DNA from: Forsythia viridissima
Lineage: Eukaryota; Streptophyta; Magnoliopsida; Lamiales; Oleaceae
Reading direction: 5' to 3'
NCBI GenBank assembly: GCA_030279155.1
Contig: CM059037.1
Span: 28,019,001 to 28,083,000 of the forward strand
DNA length: 64,000 nucleotides
Part shown: in pieces, positions 33,272 through 43,549 of the stretch
Position numbering within the stretch: the first letter of the stretch is position 1
Layout: the number at the start of each line of letters is the position of its first letter
Program-made: the position numbers and the translations under genes
Notes under the pieces: generated by a model
What the model was told of the DNA's origin: nothing
The model's database searches: none
What the model saw: the letters and a program-made list of their open reading frames with translations, nothing else

Positions 33272-35241
33272 ATGGGAAAGAGAAGGGTATCTAGTTTTCT
33301 GATAGTGGTGGCCCTGTGCTGTGCACTGGTGGCAGTTGTGTGTGGCGCCTATGAAGAGGAGGGGAGAAGAGAGGAAACAGGCGGCGGAGAGGGTGGTGCT
33401 GGGTGGAGGGAAGGAGGTGGTGGTGGTGGTGGTGGTGGTGGAGGGGAAGAGGGAGGAGCAGGGAAGAGGGAAGGAGAGGATCAGTTCTTGTTGCAGGACT
33501 CGAAACAAGTGGTGAGAACTAACGCTGGTGATGTTAGGGTGGTGAGTGGTTTTGGAGGGAGATTTATGAAGAGTCTCATGCATATTGGGTTCATTACTAT
33601 GGAACCCAAAAGCCTCTTCATCCCTCAGTACCTTGATTCCAGTCTCATCCTCTTCATTCGCAGAGGTACCTATTCATTTCTCTCTCCAACTTCTTGTGTG
33701 TGTTGTGCGCGTGTGTTGGGTCATTTAATTTTTTCTCTGTTTGATTGAAGAAATGGGATTGTGCAGTCATAAAGTAAAATAGCTGTTAAATAGACAAGAA
33801 AAAAGGGAATGTGTATCATGAAAACTTGAATTGGATTGAACTGATTTTAGGGGAAGCAAGCATTGGGCATATATACAAAGATGAATTGGTGGAGAAAAGG
33901 CTAAAAACAGGAGACATATATAGGATTGCTGCAGGCTTGGCTTTTTATTTGATTAATACAGCAGAGGGACAGAGACTTCATATAATTTGCAGTATCGACA
34001 CTTCTGACAGCTTGGGACTCCATTCATTCCAGGTAGATTTATCTTTACTAATTCAACGAACATAATGGATTTTGAATTAATTTTTATTCCTGAGCAGATT
34101 TTTGGATCATACAACTCCCGATTATGGTCAATTTCGTTTCTGTGATTGCAGTCTTTCTACATTGGTGGCGGAAAATATCCAGCATCCGTACTTTCTGGTT
34201 TTGATCCCTTAACGTTGGCAACAGCGTTCAATGTGAGTTTAAATTCACTAGCGTTTTAACGACCCAGTCCGTTTCACTTTTAAGCCTCTGATAGTGTACT
34301 TGACAGGTTTCAATAGGCGAAGTAGGGGAACTGTTGTCAAGGCAACAAGCAGGTCCAATTGTCTACTTAAATGTTTCTCATTCACCAAGTGTGTGGACAA
34401 AATTATTGAACCTAGAAGACCATTACAAGTTAGCACACATGAAGAGAATTGTGCACATTGGAAAAGACGGAGAAGAAGAGAAGGCACCGAGGTGGTCTTT
34501 TAGCAAGTTCTTGATGACATCTATATTTGGAAGTGAGAACAAGAGAAGGGAGGACAAAGGGCCAGACTCCTATAATATCTATGACAGAAAACCCGACTTC
34601 AAGAATGATTACGGGTGGAGCATTGCTTTGGATAACTCAGACTACTCGCCCCTTGAGGACTCTGATTTTGGAATTTATCTAGTTAATCTCTCCGCGGTAT
34701 GCACCAACATGTCTGCTGTGCATTCATAGGAAAATACATACATACATATATGTAATTGCCTATGATGATTTTTTTTTGCTCAATGTAGGGCTCAATGATG
34801 GCACCACATGTCAATCCAAGGGCAACAGAGTTTGGAGTTGTATTGAGAGGAGTAGGTACTATACAAATTGTGTATCCGAACGGAAGTCTAGCCATGAATG
34901 CCAAAGTATCAGAAGGAGACGTGTTCTTTATACCACGATACTTCCCCTTCTGCCAAATTGCATCTCGAACTGGCCCTTTTGAGTTCTTTGGTTTTACTAC
35001 CTCAGCTCGCAATAACAAGCCTCAATTCTTGGTGGGAGCAAACTCTCTTTTGCAAGTACTAAGAGGGCCAGAACTTGCAACTGCTTTCGGACTGAGCGAG
35101 GAGAGGCTGAAGGAGATCCTCGATGCTCAGTCAGGGTCCACAATCTTGCCATCGGCCACAGTTTCACCGCCCGAGGTGACAATGCAGGTGGAAGTGGGGA
35201 AGGCTAGAAAGGTAGCAAAGATTATCAGGATCTTTGATTGA
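33272..35241 (+). CDS. vicilin-like seed storage protein (7S globulin, cupin)
   Basis: Five exons: 33272-33665, 33851-34032, 34152-34232, 34307-34696, 34789-35241. All four introns are GT-AG; the total is 1500 nt, 499 residues, with no stop or frame break. Residues 1-26 are a signal peptide (hydrophobic SFLIVVALCCALVAVV), so entry to the secretory route and storage vacuole is expected. Residues 27-70 are a Glu/Arg/Gly-rich arm with an 11-Gly run. Two cupin barrels follow: the first begins about residue 77 and covers RRGEASIGHIYKDE and KTGDIYRIAAG; the second covers GIYLVNLSAGSMMAPHVNPRA, then EGDVFFIPRYFP. The pattern is like the pumpkin preproMP27-MP32 and Arabidopsis At2g28490 type. It stores nitrogen in seeds. 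It is the only intact host gene in the first 60 kb. Confidence 0.93.
33412..33445 (+). repeat. (GGT)n coding microsatellite
   Basis: A GGT/GGA trinucleotide run in exon 1 encodes about 11 consecutive Gly in the hydrophilic arm of the vicilin-like protein. Slippage here changes arm length without changing frame. Confidence 0.9.
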
Positions 35242-35470
35242 TAGGAGGCTAGTAGGTGATGCTATAACTAGGATAGAAGCTCTGTATTTTCGTATTTTAT
35301 TCGTTTTTCGTTTTTTTTTTTTTCATCCTGTTGCTCATGTTTTTTTTTATAGTTCTAAGTTCTAAATAAGTTGCACGTGTGAATTTTCTTCTGAATCCAT
35401 TATTTTGATGACTTTGCGAGTAGTTGCTTTGGATGCTGTATCAAATATATATCTCTTCCACCGTCTTTTC

Positions 35471-35476
35471 AATAAA
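35471..35476 (+). terminator. poly(A) signal, vicilin-like gene
   Basis: AATAAA 230 bp after the stop codon; a T-rich tract lies at 35309-35324. No other canonical hexamer is nearer on this strand. Confidence 0.5.
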
Positions 35477-35479
35477 AAT

Positions 35480-36050
35480 TTTACACATCTTCAAATAAAT
35501 AGATGAGGGAATTATTATGGATAACATTGTGCGACCGCACATGACATCAACATTACAGAGGCACAATAAAAAAATTGTTGTAGGGGCATTTTTAAAAAAA
35601 AATTGTTAGGCAATAAAAAAAAATTTACAAGGCACCAAAAAGAATTGTATTATTATATTTTAAAAAAAAATTTGGTTTAAAATTTAGATTAGTTTTTATT
35701 ATAAAATAAAAAAATAAAAAAGACTACAATCTAGAAGAAGCCGACAAGGGATCTTTGTTATTTGCATATATTACAAAAGTCAAAATACAAATCAAAGTCA
35801 ACCATAAGTTCACAATCATTATCACTCTATTATCTCCATTTTCCAATGGCAAAAGCAAATGCCAAAAATAAACTTTTCATTTTTGTTCATTTTCCAAAGA
35901 GGCAAAAACTAAAGTTACAAAGCAATTACTAGATTAAGCAAATTTCAATTCCAATTAACATTTCTCAATAAGTAAATGGACTTTTCATTTCACCACTCAG
36001 TTCTGTATCTCATTTCTCAAACGGCAAATGGATTTATTTTTGAAAGTTTG
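35480..36050. other. AT-rich spacer
   Basis: No gene or paired repeat recognised. It is rich in A tracts (35590-35720). It separates the vicilin-like gene from the Tat-type gypsy element, whose 3' LTR would be expected about here but is not seen. Confidence 0.5.
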
Positions 36051-36054
36051 ACTT

Positions 36055-36668
36055 CTAGAGGGGCCCAGGTACCGAGAGGGTCCAAGGCTCTGACTCTCCT
36101 TCTAATGCCCAATGGAAGATCGATGGGGTGGGCTGTATCAATATAGGGTCCTACCGTGATGAGCTGGACCCTTCAATTTTAGAAATGCTCCAATCGTCTT
36201 CTGAAGTAGCAACGGTAGCCATTTACAAGTTTTGGTCTTCCTGTGGGAGAAGGTCGCAGAGCAAGCGACACTACAGGAGAAGATCACATTGGCAGCCATG
36301 AATTCCACCTGGGCTTTTGTTATGAACAACTGGCTTCACAACATTCTACTTGGGTTTTAAGACAAGTTAAAGAGAGCGGAGGCCAATGCTACCAAGCTCG
36401 TCAAAGATTTGAAGTCCATTAGCTTGACCAACACCAAGTTGGGTTCAGAGAATGAGACCCTTTGGTCTAATATGGAGGGTTTGGCGATAGCCGAAGCTAA
36501 CCGCACCTGTGGAAGATGTAAAGAGGGCAAAATTGGAGGTGGGAATGGTCGAAGGTGAGAAGAGGGCGGCAGAGGAAGCTCGCAGACCGGCGGGAGAAGC
36601 AAGTGGTGAAAGCTGAAGATAGCATCACCATTGTAAATCGGGACTATGATGCCATGATCGCTGAGAAA
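36055..36668 (+). pseudogene. Tat antisense coiled-coil ORF, first part
   Basis: Read on the plus strand in changing frames. Residues from about 36361 show a Lys/Glu/Ala-rich heptad pattern (LKRAEANATKLVKDLKS, then TNTKLGSENETLWSNMEG), and later ones (36590-36668) continue it. This resembles the C-terminal coiled coil of plant proteins listed as putative gypsy-type transposon (PF04195). Function is unknown. It is broken by stops and by the copia insertion at 36669. Confidence 0.6.
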
Positions 36669-36879
36669 TATTAACAGATATTTACTTACCATATTTGATA
36701 TTTACCTTGTTGGTATAATTGTATTTATAGAAAGATATCATATATGTAATATTCCTATATTTAGGTAGATTCATTTTCCTACTAGTATATATACATTGTA
36801 CTCTTGTAATATTCATCAATTCAATTGAATCAATACAGAGAATTATTTCTCCACATATATTTTCTCTCATATTTTCACA
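36669..36879 (+). repeat. 5' LTR, Ale-like copia 2
   Basis: 211 bp, TATTAACAG...TTTTCACA, with a TATATATACATTG TATA-like box near 36787. Confidence 0.9.
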
Positions 36880-36891
36880 TGGTATCAGAGC
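36880..36891 (+). promoter_or_regulatory. primer binding site (initiator tRNA-Met)
   Basis: TGGTATCAGAGC abuts the 5' LTR. Confidence 0.9.
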
Positions 36892-36908
36892 AACGATTCT
36901 GAGCAACG

Positions 36909-37436
36909 ATGTCTGTCACAAACAATGATAGAAAAACCATAGAAGAGACGATTGCCCAATCTGATCTTATGGCTCTACAGCAATCCGATCATTTCGACTT
37001 AATCCTCGCTTCTAAACCACTTGATGAGAAGATCAAAGCACCAGGACAACATTCAATCAATTGGAGATCGAACCAGAAAAGTGAAGATCGGCCAAACCAA
37101 TCGACCGTTTCATCTTACCGGTCGACCGTTTCGACGGAAACTAGACAGCGACAATGCACCCACTGTAGGATGACTGGCCACATTGTTGATACCTGTTATT
37201 TCATACATGGCTTCCCTCTATGGCACAAGTTTCATGGGAAGGATGTGAAGCCACGAAACAAACGATTCATAAACACTGTTACCGCTTCTACACTTAACCC
37301 AAAGGAAGGAAGAACGCTCACAACCAAGGAATACGAGCAGATCATGACACTTTTGAACAACAAGACGGGTAATGATAAGTATTATGTTAACACACCCGGT
37401 ATCAATTCTTCTACTACTTCTTTGAGTAATTCATAG
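36909..37436 (+). pseudogene. copia Gag with internal deletion
   Basis: Starts MSVTNNDRKT. It reaches LQQSDHFDLILASKPLDE, the first strand of the DUF4219/UBN2 Gag core, at residues 23-40. It then jumps to a Ser/Thr/Arg-rich linker and a zinc knuckle (CTHCRMTGHIVDTC, about residues 80-93). About 150-200 residues of core are missing, so it could not assemble particles. TAG at 37434-37436 is in frame with the following protease. Confidence 0.85.
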
Positions 37437-38922
37437 ATTATTGATAGCGGGGCCACTGACCATATGACGAAGGATGGGATCATTGAGAATAAATCCATGC
37501 CAAAGCACAAAACTGTTCAACTACCGGATGGGGGTCACGCTCTTATTAAATCTATTGGTGCAGTTGACTTGGGAAATAATATGATTGTTGATAATGTGCT
37601 TTATGTTCCCAACTTCAAAGTTAATCTATTATCTATCAGTAAACTTACCAGAGGATTAGGTTGCTATGTGATATTTTACCCTGATTTCTGTGTCATGAAG
37701 GATTTGACTACGAAGAAGACAATTGGCTTGGGAAAGCAGAGTAACGGTCTATATTACCTTTCACAAAAACCACAAATACATCATACTACCAGTGGATCCA
37801 CCAACCTATGGCATAAACGTCTTGGGCACCCTTCCGCCTCACCTCTTCAATTCCTAGCACAAAGTATTTCAGATATTAGTTTTGATTCCCACGATATTTG
37901 TGATGTTTGTCATTTGGCTAAACAATCTAGACTACCCTTTAAGGTTAGTCAAATTTCTAGCAATAAACCATTTGATCTGATTCATTGTGCTATTTGGAGA
38001 CCTCAAAGGATTTATTCTTATTCTGGTGCTAGATATTTCCTTACAATTGTTGATGACTTTTCTCATTATACTTGGGTACACCTCAAGCGTCACAAGTCTG
38101 AAACTCAAAGCATAATTAAGAATTTCTTTGCTTAGGTTAAAACACAACCTGACTATAAAAACCCTAAGATCTGATAATGGCCAAGAGTTTTTATCCTTGC
38201 AAGCATTTTTAGATCAAAATGGTACCAATTTTCATAGGTCATGTCCCTAGACCCCTCAACAAAATGGAGTGGTAGAGAGAAAACACCACCACCTTTTTAA
38301 TGTGGCCCGTGCCATTAGATTTCAAGCTCACCTTCCATTAAAATTTTGGGGGGAACATATCAAAACGGCTTGTTATCTTATCAACAGGATACCTTCTCCA
38401 TTGCTTTCACACAAAACACCATACGAAAGATTGCACAAGAAATTACCACCTTATTCCCATTTGCGTGTCTATGGTTGCCTATGTTTTGCCACCAACCTTA
38501 AACCCAACCATAAATTTGACACCCGGGCCAGACGGTGTGTGTTTCTTGGATACTCTTTAGGACAAAAAGGATACCTTTTATATGACCTCACCGATAGAAA
38601 ATTAGTGGTGTCCCGGGATGTCGTGTTCCATGAAACCATATTTCCATACGCCTCCCAGCCAAATGAAGACACCAACTCCATCCCATTACCACAATCTATG
38701 TCTCTGGATGTTGACATGCCACATTTACCTTACCCTGAGGACCAACATATAGTAGAAACAGATTCCTTGCCTGAGAGTCCCGTACACTGTTCAAACGGTC
38801 GACCGGTCATCTGTTTCAACAGAGAGTTCACACGGTCGACCGTCTGGTCAGCCAATTCTCTCATCCATTTCAACAGAGAGCTCAAATGGTCGACCGTCTC
38901 CACATACCGATCGACCGATTGA
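37437..38922 (+). pseudogene. copia protease and integrase
   Basis: Protease IIDSGATDHMT at the start (37437 on) is intact in the active site. GAG_pre-integrase LWHKRLGHPSAS is near 37808. The integrase core reads LIHCAIWRP near 37978: the first catalytic Asp of the copia H-x-D-x-WGP motif is Ala. The second Asp is kept in a SDNGQEF motif near 38170, after a frame change and stops. The third motif NGVVERKHHHLF lies near 38265. The integrase C-terminal part is open at 38269-38922, ending in a Ser/Thr/Arg linker with palindromic DNA repeats. Confidence 0.85.
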
Positions 38923-39099
38923 GCAGTTTTTCCCACCTTCACCTGATAGACAGCCAGACCAACCTCCTGTCGTACCCAATGACCAAATTCGACGATCCAC
39001 AAGATCAATTCAAACCCCAATTCACCTGAAAGATTACTATATCAATCATGCTCTGCCTACTCAAACCAGGTCTCTTCTGGTCAAATCCAGCACTCGACA

Positions 39100-40715
39100 T
39101 CCTGTATCAAGGTATGTGTCATATAGCAATCTTTTTTCTGTTCATCGTGCTTTTACATACAATATTTCTCACATCGTTGAGCCAGCGACATTTGAGGCAG
39201 CATGTCAGGATCCCAAGTGGGTAGCTGCTATGAATGATGAAATTCGTGCCTTGAAAGAAAACAATACTTGGTCCCTTGTCCGACTTCCTCTAGGTTCTCA
39301 TCCTACTGGTTGTAAGTGGGTGTTTAAGGTTAAATTTAATTTTGACGGTACAGTTGGACGTTACAAAGCACGGCTGGTGGCAAAGGGGTTTACACAACGA
39401 GAAGGGATTGATTATAATGAAACTTTCACTCCAGTTGCAAAGTTAACAACAGTCAGATGCTTACTCGTTGTTGCCTCTATTCGCAACTGGACGCTTCATT
39501 AGATGGATGTACACAATGCCTTTCTTCATGGTGCCCTTGATGAAGAAGTCTATATGACTCCTCCACCTAGATTTCGTCGACAGGGGGAGACACCAGTTGT
39601 ATGTCGACTTCATAAATCTCTATATGGATTGAAACAGGCATCTCGTTCTTGGTTTCAAAAATTTGTATCTGCTGTTATTCAGTTTGGGTTCAAACAGTCA
39701 CATGCAGATTATTCACTCTTTACCAAGGTCAGTAGTGATTCATTTACAGCTGTTCTATTATATGTGGATGATATGATTGTCACAGTAAACGATAAAGAAG
39801 CGATTTCTTCCACAAAGACGTTTCTTGCATCTCAATTCAAGTTGAAGGACCTTGGCACATTAAAATACTTTCTTGGAGTAGAAATTGCTCACTTGAGATC
39901 AGGGATCTCGATAAATCAAAGGAAGTATACTCTTGACATTCTTCAAGAGGCGGATTACTTGGAGCAAAACCTGTAGCATTTCCCATGGAGCAGTCATCAA
40001 AATTTAATTCGACAGATGGAAAATTGTTGAAAGATCCCACATATTATCGACGGTTGGTAGGGAAGCTCATATATCTCACCATTACTAGACCGAAAATCTC
40101 ATATTCGGTCAATACACTCAGTCAGTTCATGCAGGCACCTAGATAATCCCATCTTGATGCAGTTCACCGATTACTCCGATACTTGAAGGGAGCACCAGGA
40201 TGAGGATTATATTTCTCATCAAGTGGGAAATTGCAGCTAGCAGGATTTTTTGATGCAGATTGGGCTGGAGATATTACTACACGACGGTCAGTTACGGGAT
40301 ATTGTGTATTCTTGGGAAATGCACTTATATCATGGAGAAGCAAGAAGCAAACGACTGTGTCCAAATCTTCAGCAGAAGCAGAATATAGGCAATGGCTTCC
40401 ATTGCTTGTGAGCTTACATGGTTGAGACAGTTACTGACAGACTTATGTGTGGATCACCCACAAGCAGCAACCTTATATTGTGACAATCAAGCAGCAATAC
40501 ATATTGCGGCTAATCCAGTATATCATGAGAGGACAAAGCACATTGAAATAGATTGTCACATTGTTCGTGAACGAATCGTTAAGGGAGAGATCAAGACTGC
40601 CTATGTCCCATGCAATAATCAGATCGCAGATTTATTTACTAAAGCACTGGGCAAGGAGGCATTTCACAGTTTCACTCGCAAGTTGGGCACTTTTGACATA
40701 CATGCTCCAACTTGA
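39100..40715 (+). pseudogene. copia reverse transcriptase and RNase H
   Basis: RT opens near 39190 (AACQDPKWVAAMNDEIRAL, KWVFKVKFNFDG), with a TAG at 39500-39502 in an otherwise continuous frame. The palm has SLYGLKQASRSWF and LLYVDDMIV (near 39757). A frameshift lies near 39975. RNase H follows with FFDADWAGDI near 40248, SAEAEYR near 40372 (frame change), LYCDNQAAIH near 40476 and IADLFTKALG near 40622. It ends just before the purine tract. Confidence 0.85.
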
Positions 40716-40722
40716 GGGGGAG

Positions 40723-40933
40723 TATTAACAGATATTTACTTACCATATTTGATATTTACCTTGTTGGTATAATTGTATTTATTGAAAGATATCATATATG
40801 TAATATTTCTATATTTAGGTATATTCCTTTTCCTACTAGTATATATACATTGTACTCTTGTAATATTCATCAATTCAATTGAATCAATACAGAGAATTAT
40901 TTCTCCACATATATTTCTTCTCATATTTTCACA
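40723..40933 (+). repeat. 3' LTR, Ale-like copia 2
   Basis: 211 bp, same ends as the 5' copy. It shares the unusual TA start. Confidence 0.9.
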
Positions 40934-40938
40934 AGAAA

Positions 40939-41300
40939 GAAGGCTAGTTGGCGGAGGCAAACGGGCAGCTAGCTAAGGTAAATGAGGAGCTGATAGAAGT
41001 TAGGCCCAGCTTGCCGAGGCTAAAGAGTAGGAAGTGAGGGCGTACACAAAATATTTCCCAAATACGCCTGAGTATGCCCGTCTCATGACCGTATTTATGG
41101 AGGCTAGAGGCGATCAGTTGACGGAGAGGATAAGAAAAGTTCACCCGAAGTGGGACCTTTCCTTCTTACTCGCCGAGGCCGTTCCACCTCCAGAAGATCT
41201 GATAGCCAACTTTCCATGCAAGGCCCAAGATTCGACTCTTCAAGACGAGGCTTCTATGCCAGCTTCCATAGTTGATCCCCCTCTCCCCAGCTTCATTTGA
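40939..41300 (+). pseudogene. Tat antisense coiled-coil ORF, last part
   Basis: Resumes after the copia target duplication with the same Ala/Glu/Lys pattern (LAEANGQLAKVNEELIEV). It ends in an open frame at 41034-41300: YFPNTPEYARLM, then KVHPKWDLSFL, and an acidic/Pro-rich tail. The HP-x-WDLSFL type of close is seen in many plant antisense-ORF products. A stop and frame change lie near 41020. Confidence 0.6.
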
Positions 41301-41639
41301 GCACCACCTGAAGAATCTGCCTAGTGTAATGCCCTTCTTGTGTCGACCCCTTTGAGGTGACGGGGCGTTAGAGCTTTTATTTTTGTAACTTTTATTCTTG
41401 TATTCGCAACTTCGTTCATCTTAATGAAAAATATTTTATTTTGCCAAGTTTGTCTTCTTCGCATTTATCTAGATTTTGTTCATATACATTCGTTAATCTT
41501 CGCCAAGATGACCTTATAACCTAGTTAATAAAAGTTGATCAACATTTTTTTACCAACACACAATACCAAGTTATCTTTATATGCTTTCTTAGTTTTAGTT
41601 GGCTCTTTTTGGGGTGTATCTTTTTAGTAATTTGACTGA

Positions 41640-42062
41640 TGATTGAAAGCGTTAGGTAATTTATCTAATGGGTTAAAACATGGCCACGAACCACACTTCC
41701 TCGCGTGTCTGTAATTTGATTGCTCAGTTGAACGCGTTAGGTAGTTTACCCAGTGAGTTAATGAGTTGGCCGAGAACCTTGTTTCCTCGTCCTCGCTGCT
41801 TCGTAATTTAACTGATAGTTGAACGCGTTAGGCAGTTTACCAGTTGAGTTAAAGAGTTGGTTGTGAACTACGCTCTCTCGCTGCTTCATAATTTTACTGA
41901 TAATTGCACGTGTTAAATTGTTTACCCAGCGAGTTAAGGAGATGGCCGCGAACCTTACTCACTTACTGCTTTGTAATTCAACTGATAATTTGCACGCATT
42001 AAAAGGTTTACCCAACAAGTTAAGAAGATGGTCGCAAACTTTACTCCATCGCTGCTTTGTTG
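41640..42062. repeat. ~86-bp tandem repeat array, five units
   Basis: Units start with TGAACGCGTTAGG-type words at 41644, 41729, 41820, 41905 and 41991 (spacing 85, 91, 85, 86). Each holds TTTACCCAG-GAGTTAA-GAG and CTCGCTGCTT-GTAATT blocks. The array lies between pol and the antisense ORF of the Tat-type element. Tandem arrays in this part of Tat/Ogre elements are known seeds of plant satellites. Confidence 0.85.
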
Positions 42063-42199
42063 CTGAAGAACATATTGGTAACAAAGAAATTGTATTGAAA
42101 TAATTTAAGCACTGGACATAATCGTTCGTAGCGTCCATGAAGAAATGAATTAAGCAAACTGTCATTAGCATCGACAAGTGAGGCTCGTCAGCAAAATAA

Positions 42200-43540
42200 C
42201 CTACTGGTATTATGGGCAGAGGTGTGTGATATTCCATGGATGCCTATTTCATTTCCACTCGAGTCTTCCAACTTTTAGGTCCCGGGCATAATTACTTCAA
42301 TGACTTTGTATGGTCCTTCCCATGTGTACCTTAGGGTTCTATTCCCAACTTCTCTGCTGTCAAGAAAGACCTTTTTAAGGACCCAATCATTGATTTTAAA
42401 ACTCATGTTCCTGACCTTTGAGTTGTAGTATTTGGCCATCTTCCTCTGATAGACTGCTAGACGATGTTGTGAATTTTTGTGCCTTTCATCCTACAAGTCA
42501 AGGTTCACTATGTATAGACCTTCGTTGACCACTTCGTCGAAGTGTAGGCACCTTTGAGAAGGTGTTCCTACTTTGACAGAGATCATTGCCTCGGCCCCAT
42601 AGGCCATGGCGAAAGGAGTTTCTCCGGTTGCTGTTTTGGGTGTTCTTCGGTAGGACTAAAGGACTTCTAGGAGCTCCTTCGCCCCATCTGCCTTTTGCTG
42701 AGTCCAACTTCCTCTTCAATGTATGCTTGATGATTTTATTGACAGCCTCTACTTGTTCGTTAAAATGAGGGTAATAGGGAATGGAGAAATTTCTTCTAAT
42801 ATCGAGCTCTTTACAATTTGAGTTAAATTTCTTTCCCGCGAATTAAGTCTTATTGTCTGAGACTAGGGAGTGCAGAATTCTGAAGCGACATATTATGTTT
42901 TTCCACACAAATTTTCATGTGTTCATCTCTCTGTGATCTTTGCCAAAGGCTCAACCTTGTACAACTTGGTAAAATAATCTATAGCCACTATGGCAAACTT
43001 GACTCTCCCTTTGCCCATCGGAAGAGGACCGATGAAGTTGATCCTCTATTTTGCAAAAGGCCAGGGGCTAGTGACTATAGTTATGTCTTGAGACTGGTTC
43101 TTTGGAACGATGACGATCATCTGGCATTTGTCACATCTTTTTGCAAAGTCATGCGAATCCTTTTTCATTGTGGGCAAGAAATATCCTTCTCTCGTAGCTT
43201 TCTGTGCTAGGATCATCTCTCCAGCGTGGTTACCACATACTCCTTCGTGAATTTCACATATGATATATTCGGCCTCATCATAGACCACGCATCGTAACAG
43301 TGGTGAGCTGAACCCCCGCTTATATAGAATCCCATCTTGAAGGCCTTTTCTGCAAAGCTTGTGAGCCTCATCTCTGTTTGTAGGCAGCACCTGGTCCGTT
43401 AAGTATACAGTGATTTTCTTTATCCAGTCGATTGACTCACTGACTAACATAGAAGTCGGCGTCGGGAGATCTTCAATCGTGGGCCAGGTGAGACGCTTGG
43501 AATAACTTTTATCAAGTCTAAATCTCTGAAGCTTGCCCAA
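42200..43540 (-). pseudogene. gypsy integrase
   Basis: Reading on the minus strand. The H2C2 zinc-binding region is well kept at 43046-43540 (HEGVCGNHAG, then CDKCQM). The catalytic core follows in pieces: YYPHFNEQVEAVNK near 42755 is the region after the second Asp, with Glu in the active-site helix. SYRRTPKTATGETPFAMAYG lies near 42600-42660. A GPY-type tail (RYTWEGPYKV near 42320) precedes the end of pol. Several stops and frame changes are present. Confidence 0.8.
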
Positions 43541-43549
43541 CTTAGAGAG

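Larger units (their letters stand above)
36669..40933 (+). mobile_element. Ale-like Ty1/copia element 2, complete, recent
   Basis: 211-bp LTRs at 36669-36879 and 40723-40933 differ at about 6 positions (about 97 percent). Target duplication AGAAA is at 36664-36668 and 40934-40938. Primer site TGGTATCAGAGC starts at 36880 and a GAGGGGGAG purine tract precedes the 3' LTR. Both LTRs begin TATTAACAG rather than TG. Total length is only 4.27 kb because most of the Gag core is missing. It is inserted in the Tat antisense ORF. Confidence 0.93.

Noticed and set aside
33227..33583. Minus-strand ORF of 118 codons over vicilin exon 1
   Set aside because: Shadow of the coding strand; Ser/Thr/Pro-rich because of the antisense of Glu/Gly codons.
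35480..36050. 3' LTR of the Tat-type element
   Set aside because: No similarity by eye to 54846-55265; no TG/CA ends with a matching primer tract.
41640..42062. CRISPR-like array
   Set aside because: Plant nuclear DNA, diverged contiguous repeats without unique spacers; it is a tandem repeat in a retroelement.
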